Shown piece after piece: positions 38,146 to 45,812 of a stretch of DNA of 64,000 nt. Below the pieces are notes generated by a model. The model saw only the letters and a list, made by a program, of their open reading frames with translations, ran no database searches and was not told the origin of the DNA. The stretch comes from Phycicoccus sp. CSK15P-2. Its GTDB lineage: Bacteria > Actinomycetota > Actinomycetes > Actinomycetales > Dermatophilaceae. The stretch's first letter is position 1, and each line of letters begins with the position of its first letter. The position numbers and the translations under genes are program-made. Location of the stretch: contig NZ_JAFDVE010000003.1 of the NCBI RefSeq assembly GCF_016888005.1, positions 169,842-233,841 on the forward strand. The letters run 5' to 3'.

Positions 38146-39725
38146 GCGACCCGCAGCCCTCGCCGGACCGCAAGGCCCGAGCGGGCCGCGCTACCCGCCG
38201 GCCCGTCCCCCGAAAGCCACCCCGGCGCCCCGCCGGGCCGAGCCAGGAGCCGCACGACGACATGGACCAGGTGACGCCGAAGCCGAAGCGGCAGCGGGTC
38301 ATCCGAGGGGACGTGCCCACCGAGCCGATGCCGATGCTGGACCTCCTGCGTCGCACGCCGTTCCGGCACACCCGCATCCCGGAGCAGGCCGGGGCGGACG
38401 AGCACGTGCGCGTGGGGCTCGACCTCGCGGTGCGGGTCGGCGAGCTCATGCTGCGCTCCGGGGCGGGCGCGCCGCACGTGGAGGGCGCGATCGCCGCGGT
38501 GGCCGCCGCCGCAGGTGTGCACCGGGTCGAGCTCGACATCACGATGCAGTCGATCTTCCTCCAGGCGACGAGCAGTGACGGGCGGGTCCACACCCTGCTC
38601 AAGGTGGTCCGGCACACCCGGTTCGACTACGCGCGGCTCACCGCCGTGCACCGGCTGGTCCACTCGCTCGTCGAGGGGGACGTCACCACCGAGCAGGCGG
38701 CGGTGCGGCTCGGCGAGATCGAGCGGCATCCGCGCAACTTCCCGGTCTGGGTCGTCGCGGGGGCCAACGCGGTGCTGGCGTCCGCCGTCGCGGTCATCAT
38801 CGGGGCGGGCCCGGTCGCGGCGTTCGTGACCGTCGTCGTCGTGCTCCTCGTCTCGTTCGTCGGGCGGCTGCACGCGAAGGTCGACCTGCCGGAGTTCTAC
38901 GGCAACGCGATCAACGCCTTCGTCGCCACGCTGCTCGCCGGGGTGGGGTACGCCCTCGGCGCGATGGGCGTGATCGAGCTGAGCCGGACCGACTTCGCGT
39001 TCGTCGTGGCCGGCGGGATCGTCGCGATGCTGCCGGGGCGGACGATGGCCTCGGCGATCGAGGACGTCATCTTCGGTTACCCGCTGACCGGCGCGGGGCG
39101 GCTGCTCGCGGTCTTCCTGTCCCTCACCGGTCTCGTCATCGGCATCGCCGCGGGTCTGGGCGTGATGGTCGAGGTCACCTCGCGGCTCGAGACGTCCTTC
39201 GTGTCCCCGGACGTGCTCGACCTTCGGGTCAGCGAGGCGCCGCTCGTCCCGGGGCTCGTCGCCTCGCTCGTCGTCGGGCTCGCGGCGTCCCTCACGGTGC
39301 AGAGCCGGAGGATGCTCGTCGTCCCCACGGGTGTCCTGACGGTCGTCGGGGTGGCCGGCGTCGCGTTCCTCACCCGCGGGGTGGGCATCGGCGTCATCAC
39401 CGCCACCGGGCTCGCGGCGGTCGTCGTCGGGGTGATCGGTCGGCTCGTGTCGCAGCGGATGGACGCGCCGCCGCTGGTCCTCGTCGTGCCGGCGTCGTTC
39501 GGCCTGCTGCCCGGTCTGACGATCTTCCGGGGCCTCTACGAGATGGTCGGCCAGGGCTCGCAGGCGGGTGTGCTCACCGTCCAGTCGGGGATCACGACGC
39601 TGCTCAGCGCGGGGGCGGTCCTCCTCGCGATCGCGACGGGCACCGTGCTCGGCGAGTTCGTCGCGTCCCCGTGGGACAGCCAGATGCGCGGTGCGCAGGA
39701 CCTGTCGGGTCGCTCCGGCCCGTGA
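38142..39725 (+). CDS. Threonine/serine exporter family protein (ThrE-like)
   Basis: About 527 residues. A Lys/Arg/Pro-rich cytosolic leader (1-~85) is followed by the ThrE N-domain (GAGAPHVEGAIAAVAAAAGV, EIERHPRNFPVWV) and about ten transmembrane helices of the ThrE plus ThrE_2 type. ThrE exports threonine and serine in Corynebacterium. GTG 38142 overlaps the kinase stop; an internal ATG at 38263 would give a shorter protein. Coupling suggests possible regulation by the kinase. Confidence 0.88.
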   Translation: MSDPQPSPDRKARAGRATRRPVPRKPPRRPAGPSQEPHDDMDQVTPKPKRQRVIRGDVPTEPMPMLDLLRRTPFRHTRIPEQAGADEHVRVGLDLAVRVGELMLRSGAGAPHVEGAIAAVAAAAGVHRVELDITMQSIFLQATSSDGRVHTLLKVVRHTRFDYARLTAVHRLVHSLVEGDVTTEQAAVRLGEIERHPRNFPVWVVAGANAVLASAVAVIIGAGPVAAFVTVVVVLLVSFVGRLHAKVDLPEFYGNAINAFVATLLAGVGYALGAMGVIELSRTDFAFVVAGGIVAMLPGRTMASAIEDVIFGYPLTGAGRLLAVFLSLTGLVIGIAAGLGVMVEVTSRLETSFVSPDVLDLRVSEAPLVPGLVASLVVGLAASLTVQSRRMLVVPTGVLTVVGVAGVAFLTRGVGIGVITATGLAAVVVGVIGRLVSQRMDAPPLVLVVPASFGLLPGLTIFRGLYEMVGQGSQAGVLTVQSGITTLLSAGAVLLAIATGTVLGEFVASPWDSQMRGAQDLSGRSGP

Positions 39726-39802
39726 TCCCGGGCGCGGACCCTGAGAACCGCCCCAGGTGTCGGTTCCGCTCCCGGCTCGGGTTCCGCCTACCCTCTGGTG
39801 CC

Positions 39803-40888
39803 ATGCGTACCCGTGCCGTCGCCGCACTCATCGTCGTCCTCGCCCTCGCGGCCGGCTGCTCCGGAGACCCCGAGCCCGCGTCCACCGTCGCCGCGACCAG
39901 CGCGTCCGCCACCCCGACGCAGACCCCCACGCCGGACGTCGTCGTCGAGGGGGCCGACGAGCAGCTCACCGCCGCGGTGGCCGAGGTCTACGAGGGCAAG
40001 ACGGGCATCACGGCCGAGGCGCACCTCGGCACGTGGAAGAAGGAGAAGGTCGCGGTCGTCACCTCCGGGGACGACGTGACCCTGGCCGTCGGGCCGACGT
40101 GGAAGGTCGTCGGTGGCTGGTGGCCGTCGCTGGACAAGGAGCCGCAGCTCGGCAAGGGGCCGCGTTTCGTCCTCGTCATCGGCTCGGACGCCCGCTCGGA
40201 CGAGTCGCTCGAGGGCACCCGCGGTGACACCCTCCAGATCATCGGCGTCGACGGCAAGGGCGGCGGTGGCGTGATGGGCCTTGCCCGGGACATCTGGGCG
40301 CCGATGCCGGGCGGGGGCAAGGCGAAGCTCAACGCCGCGTTCGCGTTCGGTGGCGGCAAGGGCCAGGTATCCAGCGTGAAGGAGGTGACGGGCCTGCCGA
40401 TCGAGGGGTACGTCGTCACCGGGTTCAAGGGCTTCAAGGCCATCGTCAAGGGCAACGACGGCGTCCCGATGGACATCGCCAAGACCCTCGTCTTCCTCAA
40501 GAAGCAGACGATCAAGAAGGGCAAGCGCACCCTGGACGCCAAGACCGCGCTGCGGTACGTCCGGGAGCGCAAGTCGCTGCCCGACGGCGACTTCGGGCGG
40601 TCGTACAACCAGGGCGACATGCTGCTCCAGGCAGCGGTCGCGGCGCGGATCTCCGGTGTCGACATCCTGGCGAAGGAGATGACCCTCGTCTCGAAGAACG
40701 CCGAGTCGGACATGTCCGCCGAGGACGTGCTGACCTTCGTCGCGTCGTTCTACAAGCTCGACCCCGGCAAGGTGGGCCACGAGGTCGCCAAGGGCGGTTT
40801 CGGCACGTCGTCCGACGGGCAGTCCATCGTGGTCCTCGACGCGGACTCCAAGGCGAACTTCAGGAAGTTCCGCGACGGTCGTCTCTGA
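39803..40888 (+). CDS. LCP family protein, lipoprotein form
   Basis: 361 residues with a lipobox LAAGC (Cys19) instead of the usual transmembrane anchor, a Thr/Pro/Ala linker and an LCP domain: VLVIGSDARSDES, GDTLQIIGV, the arginine of GLARDIW, KLNAAFAFGG and RYVRERKSLPDGDFGRSYNQ. Ligase-type arginines are kept. TACCCT (39789-39794) lies 8 nt before the ATG. It ends ~80 bp before the tRNA-Thr. Confidence 0.88.
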   Translation: MRTRAVAALIVVLALAAGCSGDPEPASTVAATSASATPTQTPTPDVVVEGADEQLTAAVAEVYEGKTGITAEAHLGTWKKEKVAVVTSGDDVTLAVGPTWKVVGGWWPSLDKEPQLGKGPRFVLVIGSDARSDESLEGTRGDTLQIIGVDGKGGGGVMGLARDIWAPMPGGGKAKLNAAFAFGGGKGQVSSVKEVTGLPIEGYVVTGFKGFKAIVKGNDGVPMDIAKTLVFLKKQTIKKGKRTLDAKTALRYVRERKSLPDGDFGRSYNQGDMLLQAAVAARISGVDILAKEMTLVSKNAESDMSAEDVLTFVASFYKLDPGKVGHEVAKGGFGTSSDGQSIVVLDADSKANFRKFRDGRL

Positions 40889-40970
40889 CGCGTCGGGCAG
40901 TCGTCCCGGGTGGCCGGACGCCGCCGGCGCCGCCGCGTAGAGTGTGTGGCCGTCCGCCGCTCGGCGGTTC

Positions 40971-41046
40971 GCTGGCGTGGCGCAATCGGTAGCGCACCTG
41001 TCTTGTAAACAGGTGGTTGGGGGTTCGAGTCCCCCCGCCAGCTCCA
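40971..41046 (+). tRNA. tRNA-Thr (anticodon TGT), CCA encoded
   Basis: A full cloverleaf is visible. Acceptor GCTGGCG pairs with CGCCAGC, the D-arm is GCGCAATCGGTAGCGC, the anticodon arm CCTGTCTTGTAAACAGG has anticodon TGT, the T-arm is GGGGGTTCGAGTCCCCC, discriminator T, then CCA. A -10-like TAGAGT lies at ~40938. It marks the left edge of the accessory island. Confidence 0.97.
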
Positions 41047-41407
41047 ATTGCGCGGTGGCGCAGCCGAATTGCGCTTCGGCCTCATGGCGGGGACAACTGT
41101 CCCACAAACAGGTGCGCTGCGTGCGTGTTACAGCCCCGATACCTCCGTTGACCAGCGACGATGCCGGGTCGGGTGGCGGATCGCAGGAGGGGTCGCTGTC
41201 TGCGAGTGGCACTCGTGGGTCGCCAGCAGGTGGCACCCGATCGCACGTGGGCGGCACGGACCTGCGTGCGGGAACCGGCACCGGTCAGGTGCAGCTGACG
41301 ATGAGACGGTTGGGACACGCCCTCGCTGATCGCCTCTGTCCGCCCCCGACTTCCGGTTGCCTGGCCGCCATGAGGGCCTCTGCCTCGATCAAGTGGCACC
41401 GTCGGAT
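41047..41407. other. Gene-free island border next to tRNA-Thr
   Basis: No convincing coding region on either strand. AATTGCGC occurs twice, at 41046-41053 and 41067-41074. The stretch AAACAGGTG near 41115 recalls the tRNA anticodon arm. No second copy of the tRNA 3' end was found here. Confidence 0.5.
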
Positions 41408-41445
41408 CTTTCATGAGAACGATGTTATGATTCATTTCATGAAAG
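41408..41445. promoter_or_regulatory. Operator/promoter of the MNT antitoxin gene
   Basis: Perfect inverted repeat CTTTCATGA (41408-41416) / TCATGAAAG (41437-41445) encloses a -10 box TATGAT (41426-41431). The right arm overlaps ATG 41439, which lies 7 nt after the -10 box. This is well suited to autorepression by the winged helix of the encoded protein. Confidence 0.65.
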
Positions 41446-42029
41446 AAGGCTCGGCGGTGCTGCTGCCGCTGCTGCGCTCGCGCACGCAGGGGGACATCAT
41501 CGCGTGGATCCTGCTCCACCCGGAAGAGCAGTTCTCGCTGACGGAGATCGGGCGGGCGGTCGGCGTATCGGGGCCGACGGTCATGAGAGAGGTCGACCGC
41601 TTGGCGGAGGCAGGGTTGATCCGTGAGGAACGGCGTGGGAACCAGCGGCTGGTCAGCGCCGATACGGCGAACCCGGTGTTCGGGCCGTTGGCCGGCTTGA
41701 TGGCCGTGACGTTCGGCCCGGTGCCGGTGCTGCGCGAGCTCCTGGCCGACGTACCCGGCGTGCGTGAGTCATGGATCTACGGGTCGTGGGCGGCTCGCTA
41801 CGCCCAGCAGCCAGGGCCGGTCCCCGGGGACATCGACGTCCTCGTGGTGGGGTCTGCGGACCTCGACGTCCTCGACGAGGTAGCCCAGTCGGCGGGGCAG
41901 CGGCTCGGTCGCGAGGTCAACATGCGCCGGGTGCGCCCCTCGGCCTGGGACGCCGCCGACGCAGATCCGTTCAAGGCGACCGTGACGTCCCGGCCGATGG
42001 TTGCCCTGATCGGCGGTGAGGGCCGATGA
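41439..42029 (+). CDS. Winged-helix fused to minimal nucleotidyltransferase (MNT-type antitoxin)
   Basis: 196 residues. An N-terminal ArsR/MarR-like winged helix (about 15-70, FSLTEIGRAVGVSGPTVMRE) is followed by a minimal nucleotidyltransferase with GSWAARYAQQPGPVPGDIDV (G-S then D-x-D). MNT partners of HEPN toxins inactivate them, in studied cases by AMPylation. The next gene overlaps by 4 bp and is a broken HEPN gene. The antitoxin itself looks intact. Confidence 0.82.
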   Translation: MKEGSAVLLPLLRSRTQGDIIAWILLHPEEQFSLTEIGRAVGVSGPTVMREVDRLAEAGLIREERRGNQRLVSADTANPVFGPLAGLMAVTFGPVPVLRELLADVPGVRESWIYGSWAARYAQQPGPVPGDIDVLVVGSADLDVLDEVAQSAGQRLGREVNMRRVRPSAWDAADADPFKATVTSRPMVALIGGEGR

Positions 42030-42408
42030 CCCGCTGGGCTACCGGGCGAGAGGACCTCGAGGCGATGGTCACGGCCGGCGACCTCGAGCAGGTCGCCCCG
42101 TCGCCGGAGAACGCGGCGCGCTTGCTGGCCGAGGCCGAGCGACATCTCCGATCCGCCGAGCTCGTCGCGGAGGCCGACCCGGCAAGGGAGGGCACATCGC
42201 GGTCCAGGAGGCGGTAACCGCGCAGCTGGGTCGCAGCGGCGCCGTGGTGCGACCGTTCGGCCGGCTCCGGAGAACTCGCAACGACGCCGACTACCCGCGA
42301 CTGGACACGCCAGAACTCAGCGCGGAGGACATCGCCGAGGACCTCCCGAAGGCCAAGGAGATCGTCGCCGCGATGCAGCGCCTACTACCTCACCTGCAGC
42401 CGTGGTGA
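42026..42408 (+). pseudogene. HEPN-domain toxin remnant (frameshift plus internal deletion)
   Basis: The first part (42026-~42185) ends AERHLRSAELVAEADP; a second frame resumes with GGHIAVQEAVTAQLGRSG and contains the HEPN catalytic-type segment RLRRTRNDADYP. Relative to HEPN relatives about 25 residues of the middle helix are missing and the frame is changed, with a stop at ~42217. So the toxin is almost certainly dead, while its MNT partner persists. Confidence 0.7.
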
Positions 42409-42454
42409 GCGTCGGGGGTGGCGCTTCGTGCAGTGCCAGGACCTGTGATGAAAG

Positions 42455-42700
42455 TCGTCGCAGCCAGTGGTCGATGCTGGCGATGTGGACGGTCGCGGCG
42501 TAGCGGATGGCGAGCTTGTCGTATCTGGTGGCGAATTCGCGGTGGTGTTGAGGTGGTTGAAGCCGCATTCGACGGCGTGCCGGTCTTTGTCGTGCTCGGT
42601 GTCGAACGCGGGTGGTCTGCCGCCGTGGGGGCCGCGCCGGGCCCGGTGTCCGGCTTGGTCGGCCGGGACCGGCGCTTCTCATCGACGAATGCGTCGACCC
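42455..42700 (-). pseudogene. IS5-family transposase C-terminal fragment
   Basis: Two minus-strand frames give consecutive pieces of an IS5-type DDE transposase: FDTEHDKDRHAVECGFNHL, then FATRYDKLAIRYAATVHIA followed by SIDHWL. That is the family order with a frameshift between. The catalytic N-terminal part is absent and terminal repeats were not identified. It is a relic. Confidence 0.75.
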
Positions 42701-42720
42701 GGCGATGCGTGAGGTGCCCA

Positions 42721-42763
42721 GAGGCGCATACCCTCATCTATTGAGATAAATGAGGGTATGCCT
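42721..42763. promoter_or_regulatory. Strong dyad upstream of the Fic gene
   Basis: ATACCCTCAT / ATGAGGGTAT with flanking GAGGC/GCCTC and AT-rich centre CTATTGAGATAA. Arms pair over ~18 bp apart from a two-base bulge and one mismatch. It stands ~57 bp before the Fic start, so it is probably the operator of that module. It could alternatively be an insertion-sequence end. Confidence 0.5.
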
Positions 42764-42819
42764 CTCGGGTGGTCTCAGATACTCAGTCGGCCCCGCCCGG
42801 TGGCGCGCAGGGTGGTTCG

Positions 42820-44061
42820 ATGACGGCGCCCGGTAACGACGAGTCCACTGTGAACATCGAGAGGCCTTGGCCGCCCGTGGGGTATGAGGAGGTTGTCTGG
42901 GACGTCGACCCGGTCTCGGGGATGCCCCGGCAGGACCGTGCCTGGATCGGCCGACCGTACCGAGCGGCGGTCCCGCCGGCTATCGCTGTACTGGACATCC
43001 GCACCTCCGGTGAGGTGGCTGCCCTCGCCGAGGAGGCCGCCTCCGAGGTGCGCGCATTCGATGCCGAGATGGGGCACGAGATCGCTCCTTTCGCGGCTGT
43101 GCTGCTGCGAACGGAGTCCGCGGCCAGCTCGCAGATCGAGCAGTTGTCGGCTTCTGCTCGCGAGATCGCCGAGGCCGAGGCGGGAAGCGCCGGCAGCGAG
43201 CACGCCCAGATGATCATCGCCAACGTGCGCGCCATGACGGCCGCCCTGGAGCTCTCCGACCGTCTCGACGCCGGCGCGATCTTGGCCATGCATGACGTGC
43301 TGATCTCCCCGAGCGACCCCGAGGTCGCTGGGCGGTGGCGCGTCGACCAGGTATGGATCGGCGGTCCACGGGGGCTGGGGGCTCAGGTGCCGCACCGCGC
43401 GACGTCGTTCCCCCGGTCGCGGGGCGCGTCCCGGCAGCCATCGACGACCTCGTCGACTTCGTTTCCCGTGACGACCTGCCGGCACTCGCACAGGCCGCGA
43501 TCACCCACGCGCAGTTCGAGACCATCCACCCTTTCGTCGATGGCAACGGGCGCACAGGCCGCGCCCTCCTTCATGCGATGCTGCGGGCAAAGGGCGTTTC
43601 TCAACACGTCTCGGTACCGATCAGCGCGGGGCTGCTGACCGATACCGACGGGTACTACGACGCACTGACTGACCGCCTTCCGCGCAGGCGAGCACGAGCC
43701 GATCATCGCCACCGTCTCGCGCGCTGCCCTCGTTGGCGCCGACAACGGGAGGCACCTGGTCTCCGACCTCGCCGACGTCGTCGCCCGCTGGGAGGACCAG
43801 CTGACCGGCATCCGCCGAGACGCGGCCAGCCGCAGGCTGACGGCCGCACTGCTCCGCGCCCCGGTCGTGTCCGCGCCCATGGTTCGCGACATCCTGGGCA
43901 TCGACAAGAACGAGCACCGCCACATCGACGCCCTTGTAGAGCGAGGAATCTTGGTGGCGCACACCGACTACAAGACCCGAAACCGGACTTGGCGCGCCCC
44001 TGACGTGCTAGAGGTTCTCGACCGCTACTCCCAGCGAGCTGGTCGCCGCGGCTCGTCCTGA
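42820..44061 (+). pseudogene. Fic family protein, disrupted by two frameshifts
   Basis: Three frames join into a full-length Fic protein of about 410 residues. It would have an N-terminal Fic_N-like region (FAAVLLRTESAASSQIEQL), the Fic core with the intact AMP-transfer motif HPFVDGNGRTGR (43528-43563), and a C-terminal winged helix (MVRDILGIDKNEHRHIDAL). The first shift is in the G-rich run near 43370. The second is at ~43668 and is explained by a tandem CTGA duplication. Without both repairs no active enzyme is made, unless sequence errors are responsible. Confidence 0.78.
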
Positions 44062-44114
44062 GCACCAGGGGCGGAGAACTCATCGACACGGTATGGAGGA
44101 GGTCGCGTCTGACC

Positions 44115-44504
44115 TGTGGTTCCCCCCGAATCGTGGAGGGCTTGGCTATGCGGCTTCCCGGTCGGGGGTCGCGGTGTTCTCGTAGTTGATGGGACTCATC
44201 ATGCCTGCCGAGCCGTGTCGGCGTTCGTGGTTGTGGAAGCCGTAGCGCCACTCGAGCACGACGGCCTGCGCGGCGCGGGTGCTTCGACAGCCCGTCACGG
44301 CCCTCTCGTGCCTCCTCGGCACGGGCCACCCAGTTGCCCAAGGTGCCCTCGTTCACGCCGAGGTCACGCGCGACCTGCGCGATCGGCTTCCCGGTCTCCT
44401 CGACGATCCGAACCGCTCCCTCACGGAACTCCCGATCGTACTTCTTCCTGATCTCTTGCATCTCGATCCTCATCGTCGATGCTCTACGGTTCGGGGGTCC
44501 CCCA
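44115..44504 (-). mobile_element. Internally deleted IS3-family element (about 390 bp)
   Basis: Imperfect terminal inverted repeats (TGTGGTTCCCCCCGAATCGT on the left, TGGGGGACCCCCGAACCGT from the right) enclose two transposase pieces on the minus strand. One is an OrfA start (MQEIRKKYDREFREGAVRIV and ARDLGVNEGTLGNWV). The other is the OrfB end (EWRYGFHNHERRHGSAGMMS, INYENTATP, stop at 44146). Almost all of the catalytic domain is deleted. No obvious target-site duplication flanks it. Confidence 0.72.
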
Positions 44505-44787
44505 TCTCGCGAAGCGCCTCGTCGACCCCGCGCTCTCCGGCGATGCCGATGGCAAGGCCTGGTCGCACGAAACGCTGTCCTGGACCTGAGGCAAGTCGCA
44601 AGAACGCCAGCCCGCCATGACGGGCGCCCTTCCCAGGTTGTCGAGCGCATTCGCGGCGCGGCGCCGGATCGTCCGGGCCGCGAGCGTGTGATCCGCACTA
44701 GTCGACTGGGCGACCGACGGTCGCCAGCTCTCTCCGTTGGCCGCCGCGAGCCTCGCTGACGCTGTTGCAGGCGCCGGATGCACGACC
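44505..44787. other. Gene-poor stretch between IS remnant and RlaP-like gene
   Basis: Open frames exist on both strands but none shows a recognisable domain or a ribosome site. It is probably debris of an older gene. No repeats of note. Confidence 0.4.
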
Positions 44788-45687
44788 TCAGCCAGGCTCG
44801 CCGGTGCCGGCCTCCGCGGCCCAGTAGGACAGGTGGCTGCGGTGCAGCCACCTGTCCACCCATTCCCGATCAGGATGAGGTGGCACGTCAGCGGAGCCCT
44901 GCAGGAGAGTCAGCCTGGACTCGGCCTCGTCGACCTTGGCGACCACCTCGTCCAGCTCGACCTCCCCATGGCGCACGCGTCGCAGGTACTCGCGGCCCGG
45001 CTCCGGAACAGGCAGGGTGATGCGCCCCGTGGTCAGGAGCTCGACGCCTTGGATGCCGAGTCGAAGGGCGTGCATCGCGAACTTCGTGTCGTAGCCGTGC
45101 TCGGCGACCAGCTCGGGGCGGTTGGTGTGGGCTCCCACCTGCCCCGTCATCGCCGCTCGCTGCGACCGGAGGTACCCGAGGAAACGGGCGGCGGCCAGCC
45201 GGGAGACGAAGCGGTGGGAGTTGTCGACCAGCTCTGCTCCGGCGTGGTTGCGGAAGACCACCTCCTCGTCCGGGACGAACAGCGCGAGCAGGACCGTGGG
45301 GTTCCCTCCCAGAGCCAGCCGGCACCACTTCCTCGCCGAGTAGACGACGACATCGAGGTCCCCAGCGCCGGACCGGTTGGCAAGCCCGCCGGGCCGGTCC
45401 CACACCGTGTGCCGCTGGTACTGCTCGAACCCGACCTCGGCGTCGCCGTGGCCGGTCCCGCGCGGGACGCGGGCCAGCCCGGTCACGAAGCGGGCCGGCT
45501 CGAGGCAGATGCCCATCTCGTCGCGGTCGTCCTGGCCGCTGATCGAGGTGCCGTGCACCCCCGAGCCGACCTGGACGCGCAAGATCATTCCCTCTTCGGC
45601 GATCGCCCTGGCCTCTTCGGACGCGTGCGGGTGGGCGAAGCCCGGAGGCAGGGTTCGGTCGCCCTCGATTACGGATGCCGGCGTCAT
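44788..45687 (-). CDS. RlaP-like nucleotidyltransferase (DNA polymerase beta superfamily) of an RNA-repair system
   Basis: A 299-residue protein with the nucleotidyltransferase core GSGVHGTSISGQDDRDEMGI (G-S then D-x-D/E) and the family segments LRKWCRLALGGNPTVLLALF-like, FLGYLRSQ and YDTKFAMHALRLGIQGVELL. RlaP-type proteins are repeatedly found with RNA-repair ligases and Hen1; adding nucleotides to broken RNA ends is the proposed, unproven role. ATG 45687 is 7 nt after TAGCGT on the minus strand. It is divergent from hen1. Confidence 0.85.
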   Translation of the reverse strand: MTPASVIEGDRTLPPGFAHPHASEEARAIAEEGMILRVQVGSGVHGTSISGQDDRDEMGICLEPARFVTGLARVPRGTGHGDAEVGFEQYQRHTVWDRPGGLANRSGAGDLDVVVYSARKWCRLALGGNPTVLLALFVPDEEVVFRNHAGAELVDNSHRFVSRLAAARFLGYLRSQRAAMTGQVGAHTNRPELVAEHGYDTKFAMHALRLGIQGVELLTTGRITLPVPEPGREYLRRVRHGEVELDEVVAKVDEAESRLTLLQGSADVPPHPDREWVDRWLHRSHLSYWAAEAGTGEPG

Positions 45688-45812
45688 GCGCGGAACGCTA
45701 CGTCCTGACCGACCCGGCTACGACGGACTTTCCAGGGAGCGCCAACACGAGCAGCCAGAACACGAATCCACTCGATCGACGATGTCGACTCGTGCACACT
45801 GTGCCGGTGCTC

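Noticed and set aside
40750..41085. Minus-strand frame across the tRNA encoding RGDSNPQPPVYKTGALP
   Set aside because: This is the well-known false protein produced by translating the antisense of a tRNA; the tRNA cloverleaf explains the sequence.
41100..41125. Duplicate of the tRNA-Thr 3' end as an attachment site
   Set aside because: Only a 9-base match (AAACAGGTG) to the anticodon arm is present and no copy of the T-arm/acceptor end was found at the right edge, so no att site is claimed.
41082..41519. Possible minus-strand gene at the island border
   Set aside because: No domain, no ribosome site, low-complexity composition, and it overlaps the clear promoter-operator of the MNT gene.
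44484..44783. 99-codon minus-strand frame next to the RlaP-like gene
   Set aside because: It begins inside the IS remnant's end and shows no recognisable domain; kept only as gene-poor debris.
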